Notes: generated from the letters alone by a model not told the origin. Numbered from the stretch's first letter, positions 34,817 to 43,919 are shown. The stretch is 64,000 nucleotides of DNA from Microbacterium festucae (GCF_025421715.1 NZ_JAOEFC010000003.1:248001-312000); one strand, 5' to 3'. Program-made: numbers and translations.

Positions 34817-35523
34817 CCACGACGCTCGTCTCCGCCCCCGTCGCCACCGTCCCCGCACTGATCGTGCTCGACATGGCCGGCACCACCGTCATCGACGACG
34901 GCATCGTCGAGCAGGCCTTCGCCCGCGCCGCCGAGCGCTCGGGGTTGCCCATCACCGACCCGGATGCCGCGCTGCAGTACGTGCGCGACACGATGGGCCA
35001 GTCGAAGATCGACGTGTTCACCCACCTCGCCGGCGGTGACCGCGCCGCCGCCGAGCGTGCCAACGCCGCCTTCGAAGCCGCGTACCGCGACCTCATCGCC
35101 GAGGTCGGCGTGAGCGAGATCGACGGGGCCGGCGAGGTCATCGCCGGGCTCGCCGCGGCCGGGGTGCCGGTCGTGCTCACCACCGGCTTCGCCCCCGACA
35201 CCCGCGACGCCATCCTCGCCGCGCTGCCGTGGGCCGGCGCCGTCACCGCCGCGCTGTCTCCGGTTGACGCCGGGCGCGGCCGCCCCGCACCCGACCTGGT
35301 GCTCACCGCCGTCGTGCGCGCGCAGGCGCCGTCGCTGGCGGCGACGGTCGTCGTCGGCGACACCGCCAGCGACGTCGAGAGCGGCCGCCGCGCCGGCGCC
35401 GGGCTCGTGGTGGGCGTGCTCACCGGGGCCCACGACCGGGCGGCCCTCGAGGCCGCCGGTGCCGACGCCGTCATCGACGGCATCCGCGACCTGCCCGCCC
35501 TCCTCGCCGCGCGCGGTCTGTGA
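34813..35523 (+). CDS. PhnX-like phosphonatase-family hydrolase (TIGR03351-like)
   Basis: 236-aa HAD-superfamily enzyme. Motif I is LDMAGTT (nucleophile D20) and the cap domain has MGQSKIDVF (K65), matching the position of the Schiff-base lysine of phosphonoacetaldehyde hydrolase. Motif III/IV acidic residues are in VVGDTASDVESG. Length and motifs suit a C-P bond hydrolase acting on a phosphono-aldehyde. Starts at ATG 34813 inside the upstream stop and ends within the next start. Confidence 0.85.
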   Translation: MTTTLVSAPVATVPALIVLDMAGTTVIDDGIVEQAFARAAERSGLPITDPDAALQYVRDTMGQSKIDVFTHLAGGDRAAAERANAAFEAAYRDLIAEVGVSEIDGAGEVIAGLAAAGVPVVLTTGFAPDTRDAILAALPWAGAVTAALSPVDAGRGRPAPDLVLTAVVRAQAPSLAATVVVGDTASDVESGRRAGAGLVVGVLTGAHDRAALEAAGADAVIDGIRDLPALLAARGL

Positions 35524-36656
35524 TGCCCGCCGGGACGGCTCTGCGCGGCGCCGCCTACCGCTACCGCTTCGCCCCCGAGGCGGCCACCGCGATGGTCTGG
35601 ATGGGGCAGGGGCGCCCCTTCGAGGCGGTGGCCGTGCTCGACATCGAGTTCGGCCCGCGCGACGTGCTCGTCGAGATCGAGCTCGCCACGGTGTGCGGCT
35701 CCGACGTGCACACCATCGACGGCCGCCGCTCGTCGCCGGCGCCCTCGGTGCTCGGCCACGAGTACGTCGGCCGGGTCGTGGCCGCCGGCGTCGACGCGCG
35801 GCTGGCCGACGGCTCCCGCGTGCAGCTGCGCGACCGCGTGGTGTGGTCGGTGACCGTCTCGTGCGGGGTGTGCGTCACCTGCCGCCGCGGCATCCCGCAG
35901 AAATGCGTCGAACTGCTGAAGTACGGGCACGAGCGCTTTGACGGCGACTGGCCGCTGTCGGGCGGCTTCGCCACGCACGCGCACCTGCGCGCGGGCACCG
36001 CGATCGTGAAGGTGGCCGACCACGTCGCCGCCGAGGCGCTGGCGCCGGTGTCGTGCGGTGTCGCCACCGCCGCTGCGGCCCTCGCCGCCGCCGAGCAGCT
36101 GCACGACCTCGACGACGCGACGGTGCTCGTCAGCGGCGCGGGCCTCATCGGCCTGGCCGCCGCGGCACTGGCCGCCGACGCCGGCGCGCATGTGGTCGTC
36201 GTCGACCCGGTGCCCGCCCGGCGCGAGCTCGCCCTGCGCTTCGGCGCGGCGGCGGCCGTCGACCCCGGCCGCGGCTCGTCGGCGCGCACCGTGGCCGCCG
36301 CCTGCGACGGCGGGGCGCCCGACGTGGTGATCGAGGCCTCCGGCTCGCGCCGCGGCGTCGAGCTGGCCCTCGCGGCTCCCGCCGTCGGCGGCACCGCCGT
36401 GCTCGTGGGCAGCGTGTTCCCCGACGACCCGGTGGGACTCGACGCCGAGCGCGTCGTGCGGGGCCTGCTCACCGTGCGCGGGGTGCACAACTACACCGCC
36501 GCCGACCTCGCCCGCGCGGCGCGCTTCGTCACGGCATCCGAACGGCGGATGCCGTGGGCCGAGCTCGTCGGCGCGACCCTGCCGCTGTCCGACCTGGCCG
36601 GCGCCGTCGCCCTCGCCCAGACCGGCCGCCACGTGCGCGTCGCCGTCCGCCCCTGA
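35523..36656 (+). CDS. Zinc alcohol dehydrogenase of phosphonate catabolism (TIGR03366-like)
   Basis: 377-aa medium-chain dehydrogenase. The catalytic Zn site has CGSDVH and GHEYVG; the structural Zn loop CGVCVTCRRGIPQKC has four cysteines. The Rossmann motif is SGAGLIGLAAA. ATG 35523 overlaps the previous stop (TGATG). It probably acts on an alcohol or aldehyde derived from phosphonate breakdown and is the last gene of the unit, followed by a hairpin. Confidence 0.82.
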   Translation: MPAGTALRGAAYRYRFAPEAATAMVWMGQGRPFEAVAVLDIEFGPRDVLVEIELATVCGSDVHTIDGRRSSPAPSVLGHEYVGRVVAAGVDARLADGSRVQLRDRVVWSVTVSCGVCVTCRRGIPQKCVELLKYGHERFDGDWPLSGGFATHAHLRAGTAIVKVADHVAAEALAPVSCGVATAAAALAAAEQLHDLDDATVLVSGAGLIGLAAAALAADAGAHVVVVDPVPARRELALRFGAAAAVDPGRGSSARTVAAACDGGAPDVVIEASGSRRGVELALAAPAVGGTAVLVGSVFPDDPVGLDAERVVRGLLTVRGVHNYTAADLARAARFVTASERRMPWAELVGATLPLSDLAGAVALAQTGRHVRVAVRP

Positions 36657-36680
36657 CCCCCCGCCTGGCCCGGCGGGGCG

Positions 36681-36733
36681 CTCGCCGAGACGGTGCACCA
36701 TCTCGGTGAGAGAAGGTGCACCATCTCGGCGAG
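36681..36733. terminator. Bidirectional hairpin with internal direct repeat
   Basis: CTCGCCGAGA (36681-36690) pairs with TCTCGGCGAG (36724-36733). Inside, GGTGCACCATCTCGG-T/C-GAG occurs twice (36692-36710 and 36715-36733), and each holds the palindrome GGTGCACC. It sits between the convergent phn operon and GH74 gene. Confidence 0.7.
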
Positions 36734-36738
36734 GTGGG

Positions 36739-39345
36739 CTAGGGGAGCGGCTCCCAGGGGCCCCAGGGGGTGCCGGGGGCCTGGCCGCGCGTCCACCACT
36801 GGGCGCGCCACAGGGTGCCGTCGGCGTCGGTGACCACGTCGCCGGCGGTGAAGATGCGCGACGCCGTCCAGCGCGCGACGCCGCTGGGGGCCGCGTCGAC
36901 CTCCTGCCACGGGCCGGTGCTGCCGCCGGGGCGCTGCCCGCGGGTCCACCACGAGGCCACCCACACCGCGCCGTCGAAGCCGACGACCTCGCCGGTGTCG
37001 TAGGTCGCCGACGACGACCACTGCGCCGGGGCCGCGGCGGCCGTGTCGTCGCCGACGATGATGCCGCGGCCGTTGGTGGCCACGTACACCCGCCCGAACA
37101 CGTCGGGGTCGCCCTCGATGTCGGCGCCGATCCAGCCCCACTCGTGCTCGTCGTCGTTGATGCGCAGCCACGTCGCGCCGTCGTCGGTCGACCGCCAGAT
37201 GCCGCGGATGCCGTCGCGCTCGGCCGCCGTGAAGATCGTCGGCGACCCGGCACCCGGTGCCGCCTTCCCGAAGCCCACGGTGTCGGCCTCGTCGAAGCCG
37301 TCGACCGCCGTCCAGGTGCTGCCGGCGTCGCCCGAGCGCCACAGCCCGTAGGCGCCGTCGTCCTCGCCGCCGGCGAGCCAGACCTCGCCGGGAGCGCCCG
37401 GGGTCGCCGCGAAGCGCACCGGCCCCTCGGACGGCAGGCCCGTGCCGACGGCGGCGAAGGTGGCCCCGGCATCCGTCGAGCGGAAGAACCGCCCGCCCGA
37501 GAACCCGTAGACGAGGGAAGCGTCGACCCGGTCGGCCTCCACGCGCGCGCCGTCGGGCAGCCCCGTGACGCTCGCCCACGTCGCGCCGCCGTCGCCGGTG
37601 CGCCGCGCGGCCGCGCCGGCGGGGGCCCACACCGCCGCCGCCCCGTCGGCGGTGACGGCGATGGTGCCCGAGTCGGTGGCGCCGTCGGCGGCCGGCGAAC
37701 CGGTCCAGGTGGCGCCGCTGTCGGTCGAGACGGCCGCCACCCGCGCGCCCGCCCCGTCGGTGCCGGCCCGCGCCAGCACGGCGGGGGCGAGGCCCGCGGC
37801 GTCGACACTGGTCGCGCCGCCGAAGTAGGGGCCCTGGAAGGTGTTCGTGGCGACGGTGATCTCCTCATGCACGAACCCGCCCAGGTCGAGCATCGCCGAG
37901 ACGAGGTCGACGTCGCCGGCGGGGGCGACGAGGTCTTGGATGGCGGTCTCCTCGATGCCGTCGGCCGCCGGCGCGATGTGGATGACGCCCTCCTCCTCGT
38001 CCCAGGCGGTCAGGTCGGAGGCGCGGTAGATCGTCGCCCCGGTGCCGTAGAGCAGCTCGTCGGGGTCGAACGGGTCGATCTCGAGCGCCGACACCATCCA
38101 GCCGAGCTTCGGCGTCGGCTCGGCCCACGGGTCGGGGCCGGAGACGGGCTTGCCGAACGCGAGCCAGGGCGCGCTGTCGATGGACTGCTCGTAGCGCGTC
38201 TGCACGCTGGTGCTGCCGTCGGCGCCGAAGACGTAGTCCCACGCGGGGGTCCAGGTGGCGCCGCGGTCGGTGCTGCGGAAGAAGAGGATGTCAGGCCACC
38301 ACTGGATCTGCGCGGCGACCATGATCGTGTCGGGATGGGTGCGGTCGACGGTGAGCCCGCCGAAGCCGAAGTCGCCGCCGACGGGGCGCTGCGGGGGCGT
38401 GATCTCGGTCCAGGTGCCGTCGTCGATGCCGTAGCGCCACACCTGGCCGTCGGAGCCGTCGTAGGGGCCCGAGGTGTTGCTCGTCGTCAGGTAGAGCACG
38501 CGCCCGGCCTCGTCGATCACCCCGCGGTGGGGGAGGAACCCGGTGGGCGCCCCGGCGACCGGCTGCCAGGTGGCGCCCGCGTCGTCGGAGCGGTAGAGGA
38601 TGTCGTCGGTGTCGGCCACGGCGGTGAACAGGGTGCCGGTGGCCTCGCCCGCCGACCCGGATGCCGTGTCGAAGGCCGTCCACAGCACGCCGAGGTTCTG
38701 CGAGAGGTAGGAGTTGCCCGACGCGGCGTCGGGAACGAAGTCGCCGGCGTTGGGGAACGGCGACACCTGGGCGAAGGTGGCCCCGGCATCCGTCGATCGC
38801 CACAGCCCCTGGCCGCCTTCGGCGCCGAAGTAGACGACGTCGTTGTCGTTGGGGTCGACCTGCAGGCGCTCGCCGATGCCGCGGCCGGGCATGTTGCCGC
38901 CGACCTTGAAGGGGAGCGGTGTGGCCTCCCACGTCTCGCCGTAGTCGGCCGAGCGCAGGATGGCTCCGTTGTTCGGATCCCAGTCGTTCGTGTACATGCC
39001 GACGGCCGCATAGACCCGCGCGGTGTCGACGGGGTCGGTGGCCAGGCTCAGCACGCCGAGGCGGTTCCAGTCGTCCCAGCCGACGTGGTCGAGCAGCGGC
39101 ACCCACTCGTCGGCGGCGCGGTCGAGGCGATAGGCGCCGCCGATGTCGGTGCGGGCGTACACCAGGCCCGGCTCGGTCTGGTTGTAGACGATGCCGGGAA
39201 CGTACCCGCCGCCGCCGATGGCGACCCCCGACCAGTCGTAGGCGGGGGCCGCGGCGTCGTCGGCGCCGGATGCCGGCGGAATGCCGAGCGGCATCAGCAT
39301 CGCGGCGGCGGCGATGCCCTTGATCGTCTTGGTCGTCTTGCGCAC
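36739..39345 (-). CDS. Secreted GH74 xyloglucanase with two carbohydrate-binding modules
   Basis: 868-aa secreted enzyme. A Sec signal peptide (residues 1 to about 27, ends PASGA) precedes two seven-bladed propeller domains rich in RSTDAGATW-type Asp-box repeats. A GH74 catalytic Asp is in ARTDIGGAYRL (D67) and the second in the SALEIDPFDPDELLYGTG region near residue 440. Two C-terminal CBM5/12-like modules with AxWWTRGQ-PG motifs follow. GTG 39345 is chosen since AAGGAG lies seven bases upstream; GTG 39351 would be too close. A LacI-like operator is at 39414. It should cut xyloglucan outside the cell. Confidence 0.88.
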   Translation of the reverse strand: MRKTTKTIKGIAAAAMLMPLGIPPASGADDAAAPAYDWSGVAIGGGGYVPGIVYNQTEPGLVYARTDIGGAYRLDRAADEWVPLLDHVGWDDWNRLGVLSLATDPVDTARVYAAVGMYTNDWDPNNGAILRSADYGETWEATPLPFKVGGNMPGRGIGERLQVDPNDNDVVYFGAEGGQGLWRSTDAGATFAQVSPFPNAGDFVPDAASGNSYLSQNLGVLWTAFDTASGSAGEATGTLFTAVADTDDILYRSDDAGATWQPVAGAPTGFLPHRGVIDEAGRVLYLTTSNTSGPYDGSDGQVWRYGIDDGTWTEITPPQRPVGGDFGFGGLTVDRTHPDTIMVAAQIQWWPDILFFRSTDRGATWTPAWDYVFGADGSTSVQTRYEQSIDSAPWLAFGKPVSGPDPWAEPTPKLGWMVSALEIDPFDPDELLYGTGATIYRASDLTAWDEEEGVIHIAPAADGIEETAIQDLVAPAGDVDLVSAMLDLGGFVHEEITVATNTFQGPYFGGATSVDAAGLAPAVLARAGTDGAGARVAAVSTDSGATWTGSPAADGATDSGTIAVTADGAAAVWAPAGAAARRTGDGGATWASVTGLPDGARVEADRVDASLVYGFSGGRFFRSTDAGATFAAVGTGLPSEGPVRFAATPGAPGEVWLAGGEDDGAYGLWRSGDAGSTWTAVDGFDEADTVGFGKAAPGAGSPTIFTAAERDGIRGIWRSTDDGATWLRINDDEHEWGWIGADIEGDPDVFGRVYVATNGRGIIVGDDTAAAAPAQWSSSATYDTGEVVGFDGAVWVASWWTRGQRPGGSTGPWQEVDAAPSGVARWTASRIFTAGDVVTDADGTLWRAQWWTRGQAPGTPWGPWEPLP

Positions 39346-39413
39346 CTGCACACTCCTTCGTGTCCCGGCGGACCGCTGCGGCCACCGGCGGCTCGTCGCC
39401 TGCCGCGAGGTTA

Positions 39414-39427
39414 TCGAAGCGTTTCGA
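39414..39427. promoter_or_regulatory. LacI-type operator of the GH74 gene
   Basis: TCGAAGCGTTTCGA, palindromic apart from one central mismatch, carries the CG centre seen in LacI-family operators. It is about 70 bp upstream of the GH74 start and 90 bp from the divergent aminopeptidase. Confidence 0.55.
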
Positions 39428-39517
39428 ATTCGACAACGGGCGGGCATGAGAATCGCCTCATCCGAGACCGGGGCGCCGAACTACGATCGAAGGACCGTCG
39501 TCCCGAGGAGTCCCGCT

Positions 39518-40795
39518 GTGACCGCTGCCCGCACCCATGCCGCCGATCTCGCCGAGTTCGTCGCGGCCTCACCGTCGAGCTTCCACGCGGCCGCCGAGGT
39601 TCTGCGCCGGCTGACGGATGCCGGATTCGTCCCGCTCGACGAGCGCGAGCCCTGGCCGTCCGCTCCCGGCGCTCGTCGGATCGTCGTGCGCGACGGCGCC
39701 GTGATCGCCTGGGTCGTTCCCCCCGGCGCGACCGCCGACACCCCGGTGCGCGTGTTCGGCGCCCACAGCGACTCGCCCGGGTTCAAGCTCAAGCCGCGGC
39801 CGACCACGGGGCGGCTGGGCTGGCTGCAGGCCGGGGTCGAGGTGTACGGCGGGCCGCTGCTGAACTCGTGGCTCGACCGCGAGCTGCGCCTCGCGGGCCG
39901 GCTGACCCTCGACGACGGCTCGAGCGTGCTGGCGGCGACGGGGCCGCTGCTGCGGCTCCCGCAGCTGGCGATCCACCTCGACCGCGAGGCCAACGACCAC
40001 CTCGCCCTCGACAAGCAGCGCCAGACCCAGCCGGTGTGGGGGTTGGGCGAGGCCGACTCCGCCGACCTGCTGGCCGAGCTCGCCGGTGTCGCCGGCGTCG
40101 ACGCGTCCCGCATCCGCGGATACGACATCGTCACCGCCGACGCCGCGCCCGGGGCCGTGTTCGGGCGGGACGACGTGTTCTTCGCGTCGGGGCGCCTCGA
40201 CGACCTGGCTTCGGTGCACGCCGGTGTGGTGGCGCTGCAGGCCGTCGCCGACGACGTCGCTGCCGACCACATCGCGATGCTCGCCGTCTTCGACCACGAG
40301 GAGGTGGGCTCGGGCACCCGCTCGGGGGCGGCCGGGCCGTTCCTCGCCGACGTGCTCGAGCGCGTGTGGGCGGGGCTGGGCGCCGACCGCGAGCAGCAGT
40401 TGCGCGCCCTCGCCGGCTCGTGGTGCGTCTCGAGCGACGTCGGCCACGCCGTGCATCCCAACTACGCCGAGAAGCACGACCCGGTCGTGCAGCCGCGACT
40501 GGGGTCGGGCCCGATCCTCAAGATCAACGCGAACCAGCGCTACGCGACGGATGCCGTGGGTGCGGCCGCCTGGAACGACTGGTGCGCCCGGGCGGGGGTG
40601 AGCTCGCAGGAGTTCGTGTCGAACAACGCCGTGCCCTGCGGGTCGACGATCGGTCCGATCACCGCCACCCGCCTCGGCATCCGCACGGTCGACGTCGGCA
40701 TCCCGATCCTCTCGATGCACTCCGCCCGCGAGCTCGCCGGCGTCTCCGACCTGCACGACCTGTCGCTCGTGGCCCGCGAGTTCTTCGGCGCCTGA
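39518..40795 (+). CDS. M18 family aminopeptidase
   Basis: 425-aa zinc metalloaminopeptidase. Metal-ligand and catalytic segments are AHSDSPGFKLKP, GRLDDLASVHA, VFDHEEVGSGT and a late LSMHSARELAG. Start is GTG 39518 with GAGGAG at 39505-39510. It is probably cytoplasmic, in peptide turnover, preferring acidic or neutral N-terminal residues as other M18 enzymes. Confidence 0.92.
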   Translation: MTAARTHAADLAEFVAASPSSFHAAAEVLRRLTDAGFVPLDEREPWPSAPGARRIVVRDGAVIAWVVPPGATADTPVRVFGAHSDSPGFKLKPRPTTGRLGWLQAGVEVYGGPLLNSWLDRELRLAGRLTLDDGSSVLAATGPLLRLPQLAIHLDREANDHLALDKQRQTQPVWGLGEADSADLLAELAGVAGVDASRIRGYDIVTADAAPGAVFGRDDVFFASGRLDDLASVHAGVVALQAVADDVAADHIAMLAVFDHEEVGSGTRSGAAGPFLADVLERVWAGLGADREQQLRALAGSWCVSSDVGHAVHPNYAEKHDPVVQPRLGSGPILKINANQRYATDAVGAAAWNDWCARAGVSSQEFVSNNAVPCGSTIGPITATRLGIRTVDVGIPILSMHSARELAGVSDLHDLSLVAREFFGA

Positions 40796-40836
40796 CCCGG
40801 GCTCGCCCCACCCAGGCGCCGCGCAGGAGGGCGGCG

Positions 40837-40842
40837 TAGAAT
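40837..40842 (+). promoter_or_regulatory. -10 hexamer of the MFS gene with structured leader
   Basis: TAGAAT at 40837 would start an approximately 95-nt leader that opens with a hairpin (GCGTTCGC/GCGGACGC, 40850-40870) and holds a second small hairpin TGCTC/GAGCA before the MFS ATG at 40944. Confidence 0.45.
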
Positions 40843-40943
40843 GGGGGAGTGCGTTCGCGGGTGCGGACGCGCAGAGGTGCATCTACCTGCTCGACCGGAG
40901 CAAGGCGGCACGTGAGAACGAGCCGACTGTTCCGGGAGAGTCC

Positions 40944-42164
40944 ATGGCATCCGATTCCCTCATCCGCACGACCGGGTGGGCCTACTGGCCCATCGCGTTC
41001 CTGGCACGACTGCCGTTCGCGATGATGACCGTCGGCGTGCTCACCCTCGTCACCTCGGCGACCGGCTCGGTCGCCCTCGGCGGACTGACCTCGGCGGCCG
41101 TCGGCATCGGCGTCGTGGGCTCCGGCCCCGTCATCGGCGACCTCGTCGACCGGTTCGGCCAGCGCCGCGTGCTCGTGCCGGTGGGCCTGGCCAACGGCGT
41201 GCTGCTGGCCATGTTCCCGCTCGTGGTGACCCTCGGCTTCGGCGCCGACCTGCTGCTGGCCACCGCCCTGTTCATCGGCCTGACCGCCCCGCAGGCCGCC
41301 GCCATGTCGCGCAGCCGCCTGATGGCGCTCATCCTGCTGCGCCTGGCGCCCGAGCGGCGCTCGCGCACGTTCACCCGCGTGATGTCGTACGAGTCGGCCG
41401 CCGACGAGACCGCGTTCGTCATCGGCCCGTTCCTCGTCGGCATCTTCGCCGCCCTCATCGCGCCGTGGGCGCCGATCGCGATCGCCGCGGTGCTGAGCTT
41501 CGCCTTCGTCACCGCCTTCGCCCTGCACCCCACCGCCTCGGCCGCCGGGCGGGCGACGGATGCCGGCGCGCGAGCGCCGCTTCGTGCGGTGCTCAGCGGC
41601 CCGGTGCTCGTGCTGGTGGCCGCCACCTTCGCGGTCGGCCTGTTCTTCGGCTCGACGCTCACCTCGCTCACCGCGTTCGCGCAGAGCCTGGGGGGCGGCG
41701 TGGAGGCGGGCCTGCTCTACGGCCTCATGGGCATCGGCTCGGCCGCGCTCGCCCTGGCCGTCGCCGCCCTGCCCGACCGGTTCTCCCTGCGGCTGCGCTG
41801 GCTCGTGTTCGCGGCGGTGCTGCTGCTCGGGGCCGTGGGCTACACGGCATCCGCTTCGGTGGGCACCGTGACCGTCTGGCTGCTGCTGATGGGCCTGGGC
41901 GTCGGCCCGACGCTCGTGACGCTGTTCAGCCTGGCCGGGCGCCGCGCGCCGGCCGGGCGCACCGCCACGACCATGACGCTGCTCGGTTCGGCGCTCACGC
42001 TGGCGCAGGCGCTGGCCTCTGCGGTCACCGGATGGGTCGCCGAAGACGTGTCGCTCACCGTCGCGATGGCGCTGCCGGCGGCGGCCGCGCTGCTGGTGCT
42101 GATCTTCGGCGGCGCCAACGCGCTGGCCGAGCGACGCACCGCCGACGTGCTCGTCACCGCCTGA
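40944..42164 (+). CDS. MFS transporter
   Basis: 406-aa major facilitator protein with about 12 hydrophobic helices and the A-type loop GDLVDRFGQRRVL between helices 2 and 3. It begins at ATG 40944 after GGGAGAG. The leader upstream is long compared with its neighbours. Substrate unknown; drug/proton efflux is the commonest role for this type. Confidence 0.85.
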   Translation: MASDSLIRTTGWAYWPIAFLARLPFAMMTVGVLTLVTSATGSVALGGLTSAAVGIGVVGSGPVIGDLVDRFGQRRVLVPVGLANGVLLAMFPLVVTLGFGADLLLATALFIGLTAPQAAAMSRSRLMALILLRLAPERRSRTFTRVMSYESAADETAFVIGPFLVGIFAALIAPWAPIAIAAVLSFAFVTAFALHPTASAAGRATDAGARAPLRAVLSGPVLVLVAATFAVGLFFGSTLTSLTAFAQSLGGGVEAGLLYGLMGIGSAALALAVAALPDRFSLRLRWLVFAAVLLLGAVGYTASASVGTVTVWLLLMGLGVGPTLVTLFSLAGRRAPAGRTATTMTLLGSALTLAQALASAVTGWVAEDVSLTVAMALPAAAALLVLIFGGANALAERRTADVLVTA

Positions 42165-42166
42165 GC

Positions 42167-42200
42167 GCGGCGCACAGCGCGCCGCACACCGGCGCGGCGC
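42167..42200. terminator. Hairpin between MFS and small membrane gene
   Basis: GCGGCGC (42167-42173) pairs with GCGCCGC (42179-42185); a second GCGGCGC at 42194-42200 offers an alternative partner. Placed between convergent genes. Confidence 0.45.
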
Positions 42201-42209
42201 ACCCGCGGG

Positions 42210-42584
42210 TCAGAAGACGAAGAGCTGCCCGAGGATGACCACGGCGAGGAAGAACACGCCGACGATCACGGCGATCGCCGCGAGGGTGCTCTTCGACATC
42301 TTCGCGACGCCCCAGCCCACGAGAACGGGCGTGGCCAGCAGGCCGAGCGCGACGATCCACCAGAACGTCACGTAGCCGCCCGTGGTGGCCTCTTCGAGCC
42401 GGCCTCCGAACAGCTGCTGCGACAGCGGGTGGGTCGCGAAGCGCACCGCTGCCGAGATCGGCACCGCCACGAACGCGAAGACGATCAGACCGAGCAGGGT
42501 CCCCCACATCGCGGGGCTGCCGTCGCCGCTGAGCACGCCTCCGCGCAGCGGGGTCTCGTCGTGGTGCTTGTCGCTGGATGCCAT
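42210..42584 (-). CDS. Small membrane protein, three helices, unknown
   Basis: 124-aa protein with a polar N-terminus (ASSDKHHDETPLRGG) and three hydrophobic helices. The family is not recognised with confidence. ATG 42584 fits a leaderless promoter (TACGCT, seven bases). Confidence 0.65.
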   Translation of the reverse strand: MASSDKHHDETPLRGGVLSGDGSPAMWGTLLGLIVFAFVAVPISAAVRFATHPLSQQLFGGRLEEATTGGYVTFWWIVALGLLATPVLVGWGVAKMSKSTLAAIAVIVGVFFLAVVILGQLFVF

Positions 42585-42591
42585 ACGACAG

Positions 42592-42597
42592 AGCGTA
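42592..42597 (-). promoter_or_regulatory. -10 hexamer (leaderless), small membrane protein
   Basis: Minus-strand TACGCT with seven bases to ATG 42584; it is part of the inverted repeat ATACG...CGTAT (42583-42598). Confidence 0.45.
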
Positions 42598-42669
42598 TCG
42601 GGTGCCCGGGGTGCGGCCACCGGTGCGACACTGGGGAGAACACGTCAACGCGGCGGAAGGGGTGAGGTC

Positions 42670-43176
42670 ATGGTCCAGGTCATCGTGGGCGGCATCGCCC
42701 TCGACGCGGCCGGCGAGCACGTCATCCTGCTGCGCCCGGTGGGCCAGCTGCCCGGCGCCGGCAAGGTGCTGCCGATCTGGATCGGCGCGCAAGAGGCCAC
42801 GTCGATCCTCATCGCCGTCGAGGGGGCCGTGGCCCCGCGTCCGCTCGCGCACGACCTGATGCGCACGATGCTCACCACCGTCGGCGCCGTCGTCGAACGT
42901 GTCGAGGTCACCCGCATCGACGAGGGCACCTTCTACGCCGAGGTCACCCTTCGGCACGGCGGCGGCGTGCACCGCGTCGACGCGCGACCCTCGGATGCCA
43001 TCGCGCTGGCCTCCCGCACCGCCGCTCCCATCTTCGTGGCCGACGACGTGCTCGACACGGCCGGCATCGTCGACGTCATCGGCGACGACGACGAGACCCC
43101 CGAAGAGGTGGAGCGCAGCGTCGAGGAGTTCACCCGGTTCCTCGACGACGTCGACCCCGAAGACTTCAAGGGCTGA
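42670..43176 (+). CDS. Bifunctional nuclease (BFN/DUF151) domain protein
   Basis: 168-aa protein with the BFN core (LPIWIGAQEATSI, RPLAHDLMRTML, ARPSDAIALASR) and an acidic C-terminal tail with UVR-like features absent. Such proteins are common next to MerR or DNA-binding genes in actinobacteria; nuclease activity has been shown for the family but not here. ATG 42670, followed 12 bp later by the Nudix gene. Confidence 0.85.
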   Translation: MVQVIVGGIALDAAGEHVILLRPVGQLPGAGKVLPIWIGAQEATSILIAVEGAVAPRPLAHDLMRTMLTTVGAVVERVEVTRIDEGTFYAEVTLRHGGGVHRVDARPSDAIALASRTAAPIFVADDVLDTAGIVDVIGDDDETPEEVERSVEEFTRFLDDVDPEDFKG

Positions 43177-43188
43177 GGCCGGCCGCCC

Positions 43189-43902
43189 ATGGGTCGCACC
43201 GCCACCGACAGCGCCCGCGCGCAGCTGAGCGCGCTGGCCGCCGGCGCGCCCGCCCTCGTGCCCGCCGCCGCCGGTGACGCCGCGCCGGGCCCGTCGGGCG
43301 CGCCGGCGCGACCGGCCGCGGTGCTGATCCTGTTCGGCGTGCTCGACTCCCTGCCCAGCGACCACGACGCCCAGTCCCACGCGGTCTCGCGCGACCTCGA
43401 CGTGCTGCTGCTGGCGCGTGCGACGACGCTGCGCTCGCACCCGGGGCAGGTCGCCTTTCCGGGCGGGCGGGTCGATCCGGGGGATGCCGACACCGTCGCC
43501 GCGGCGCTGCGCGAGGCGCGGGAGGAGACGGGTCTCGACCCGGCGGGCGTCGACGTGCTGGGCGCACTCGACCCGGTCATGCTCGACTACTCCCAGCACC
43601 GCGTCACTCCGGTGCTCGGCTGGTGGCGGCATCCGTCGCCGGTCGGCGTCGTCGATGAGGCCGAGTCGGCCGACGTGTTCCGCGCGCCGGTCGCCGACCT
43701 GCTCGACCCCGCCAACCGCGGCGTGACGGTCATCCACCGCGACGGCCGCAGCTGGCGCGGGCCGGGCTTCCTCGTGCGGCACGCGACCGGCGAGCACCTG
43801 GTGTGGGGGTTCACCGGCATGCTGCTGGACGGACTGTTCGACCGCCTCGGCTGGACCGAGCCGTGGGACCGGCGCCGCGAACTGCCGCTGCCGACCCTGT
43901 GA
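43189..43902 (+). CDS. Nudix hydrolase, CoA pyrophosphatase type
   Basis: 237-aa hydrolase. The CoA-pyrophosphatase signature LRSHPGQVAFPGGR precedes a Nudix box GGRVDPGD...REAREETGL. It probably cleaves CoA or related nucleotides to 3',5'-ADP and phosphopantetheine. The first 45 residues are Ala/Pro-rich. It converges on the next membrane gene with 17 bp between. Confidence 0.87.
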   Translation: MGRTATDSARAQLSALAAGAPALVPAAAGDAAPGPSGAPARPAAVLILFGVLDSLPSDHDAQSHAVSRDLDVLLLARATTLRSHPGQVAFPGGRVDPGDADTVAAALREAREETGLDPAGVDVLGALDPVMLDYSQHRVTPVLGWWRHPSPVGVVDEAESADVFRAPVADLLDPANRGVTVIHRDGRSWRGPGFLVRHATGEHLVWGFTGMLLDGLFDRLGWTEPWDRRRELPLPTL

Positions 43903-43919
43903 CGCGGATGCCGGTCGGG

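Noticed and set aside
36706..40839. A 1377-codon plus-strand frame across the GH74 gene and aminopeptidase
   Set aside because: It is antisense to GH74 and out of frame with the M18 gene; both of these have complete catalytic motifs.
40849..40943. A leaderless GTG small ORF at the TAGAAT promoter
   Set aside because: The frame opened at GTG 40849 does not stop before the MFS gene and continues out of frame into it, so a structured leader is the simpler reading.
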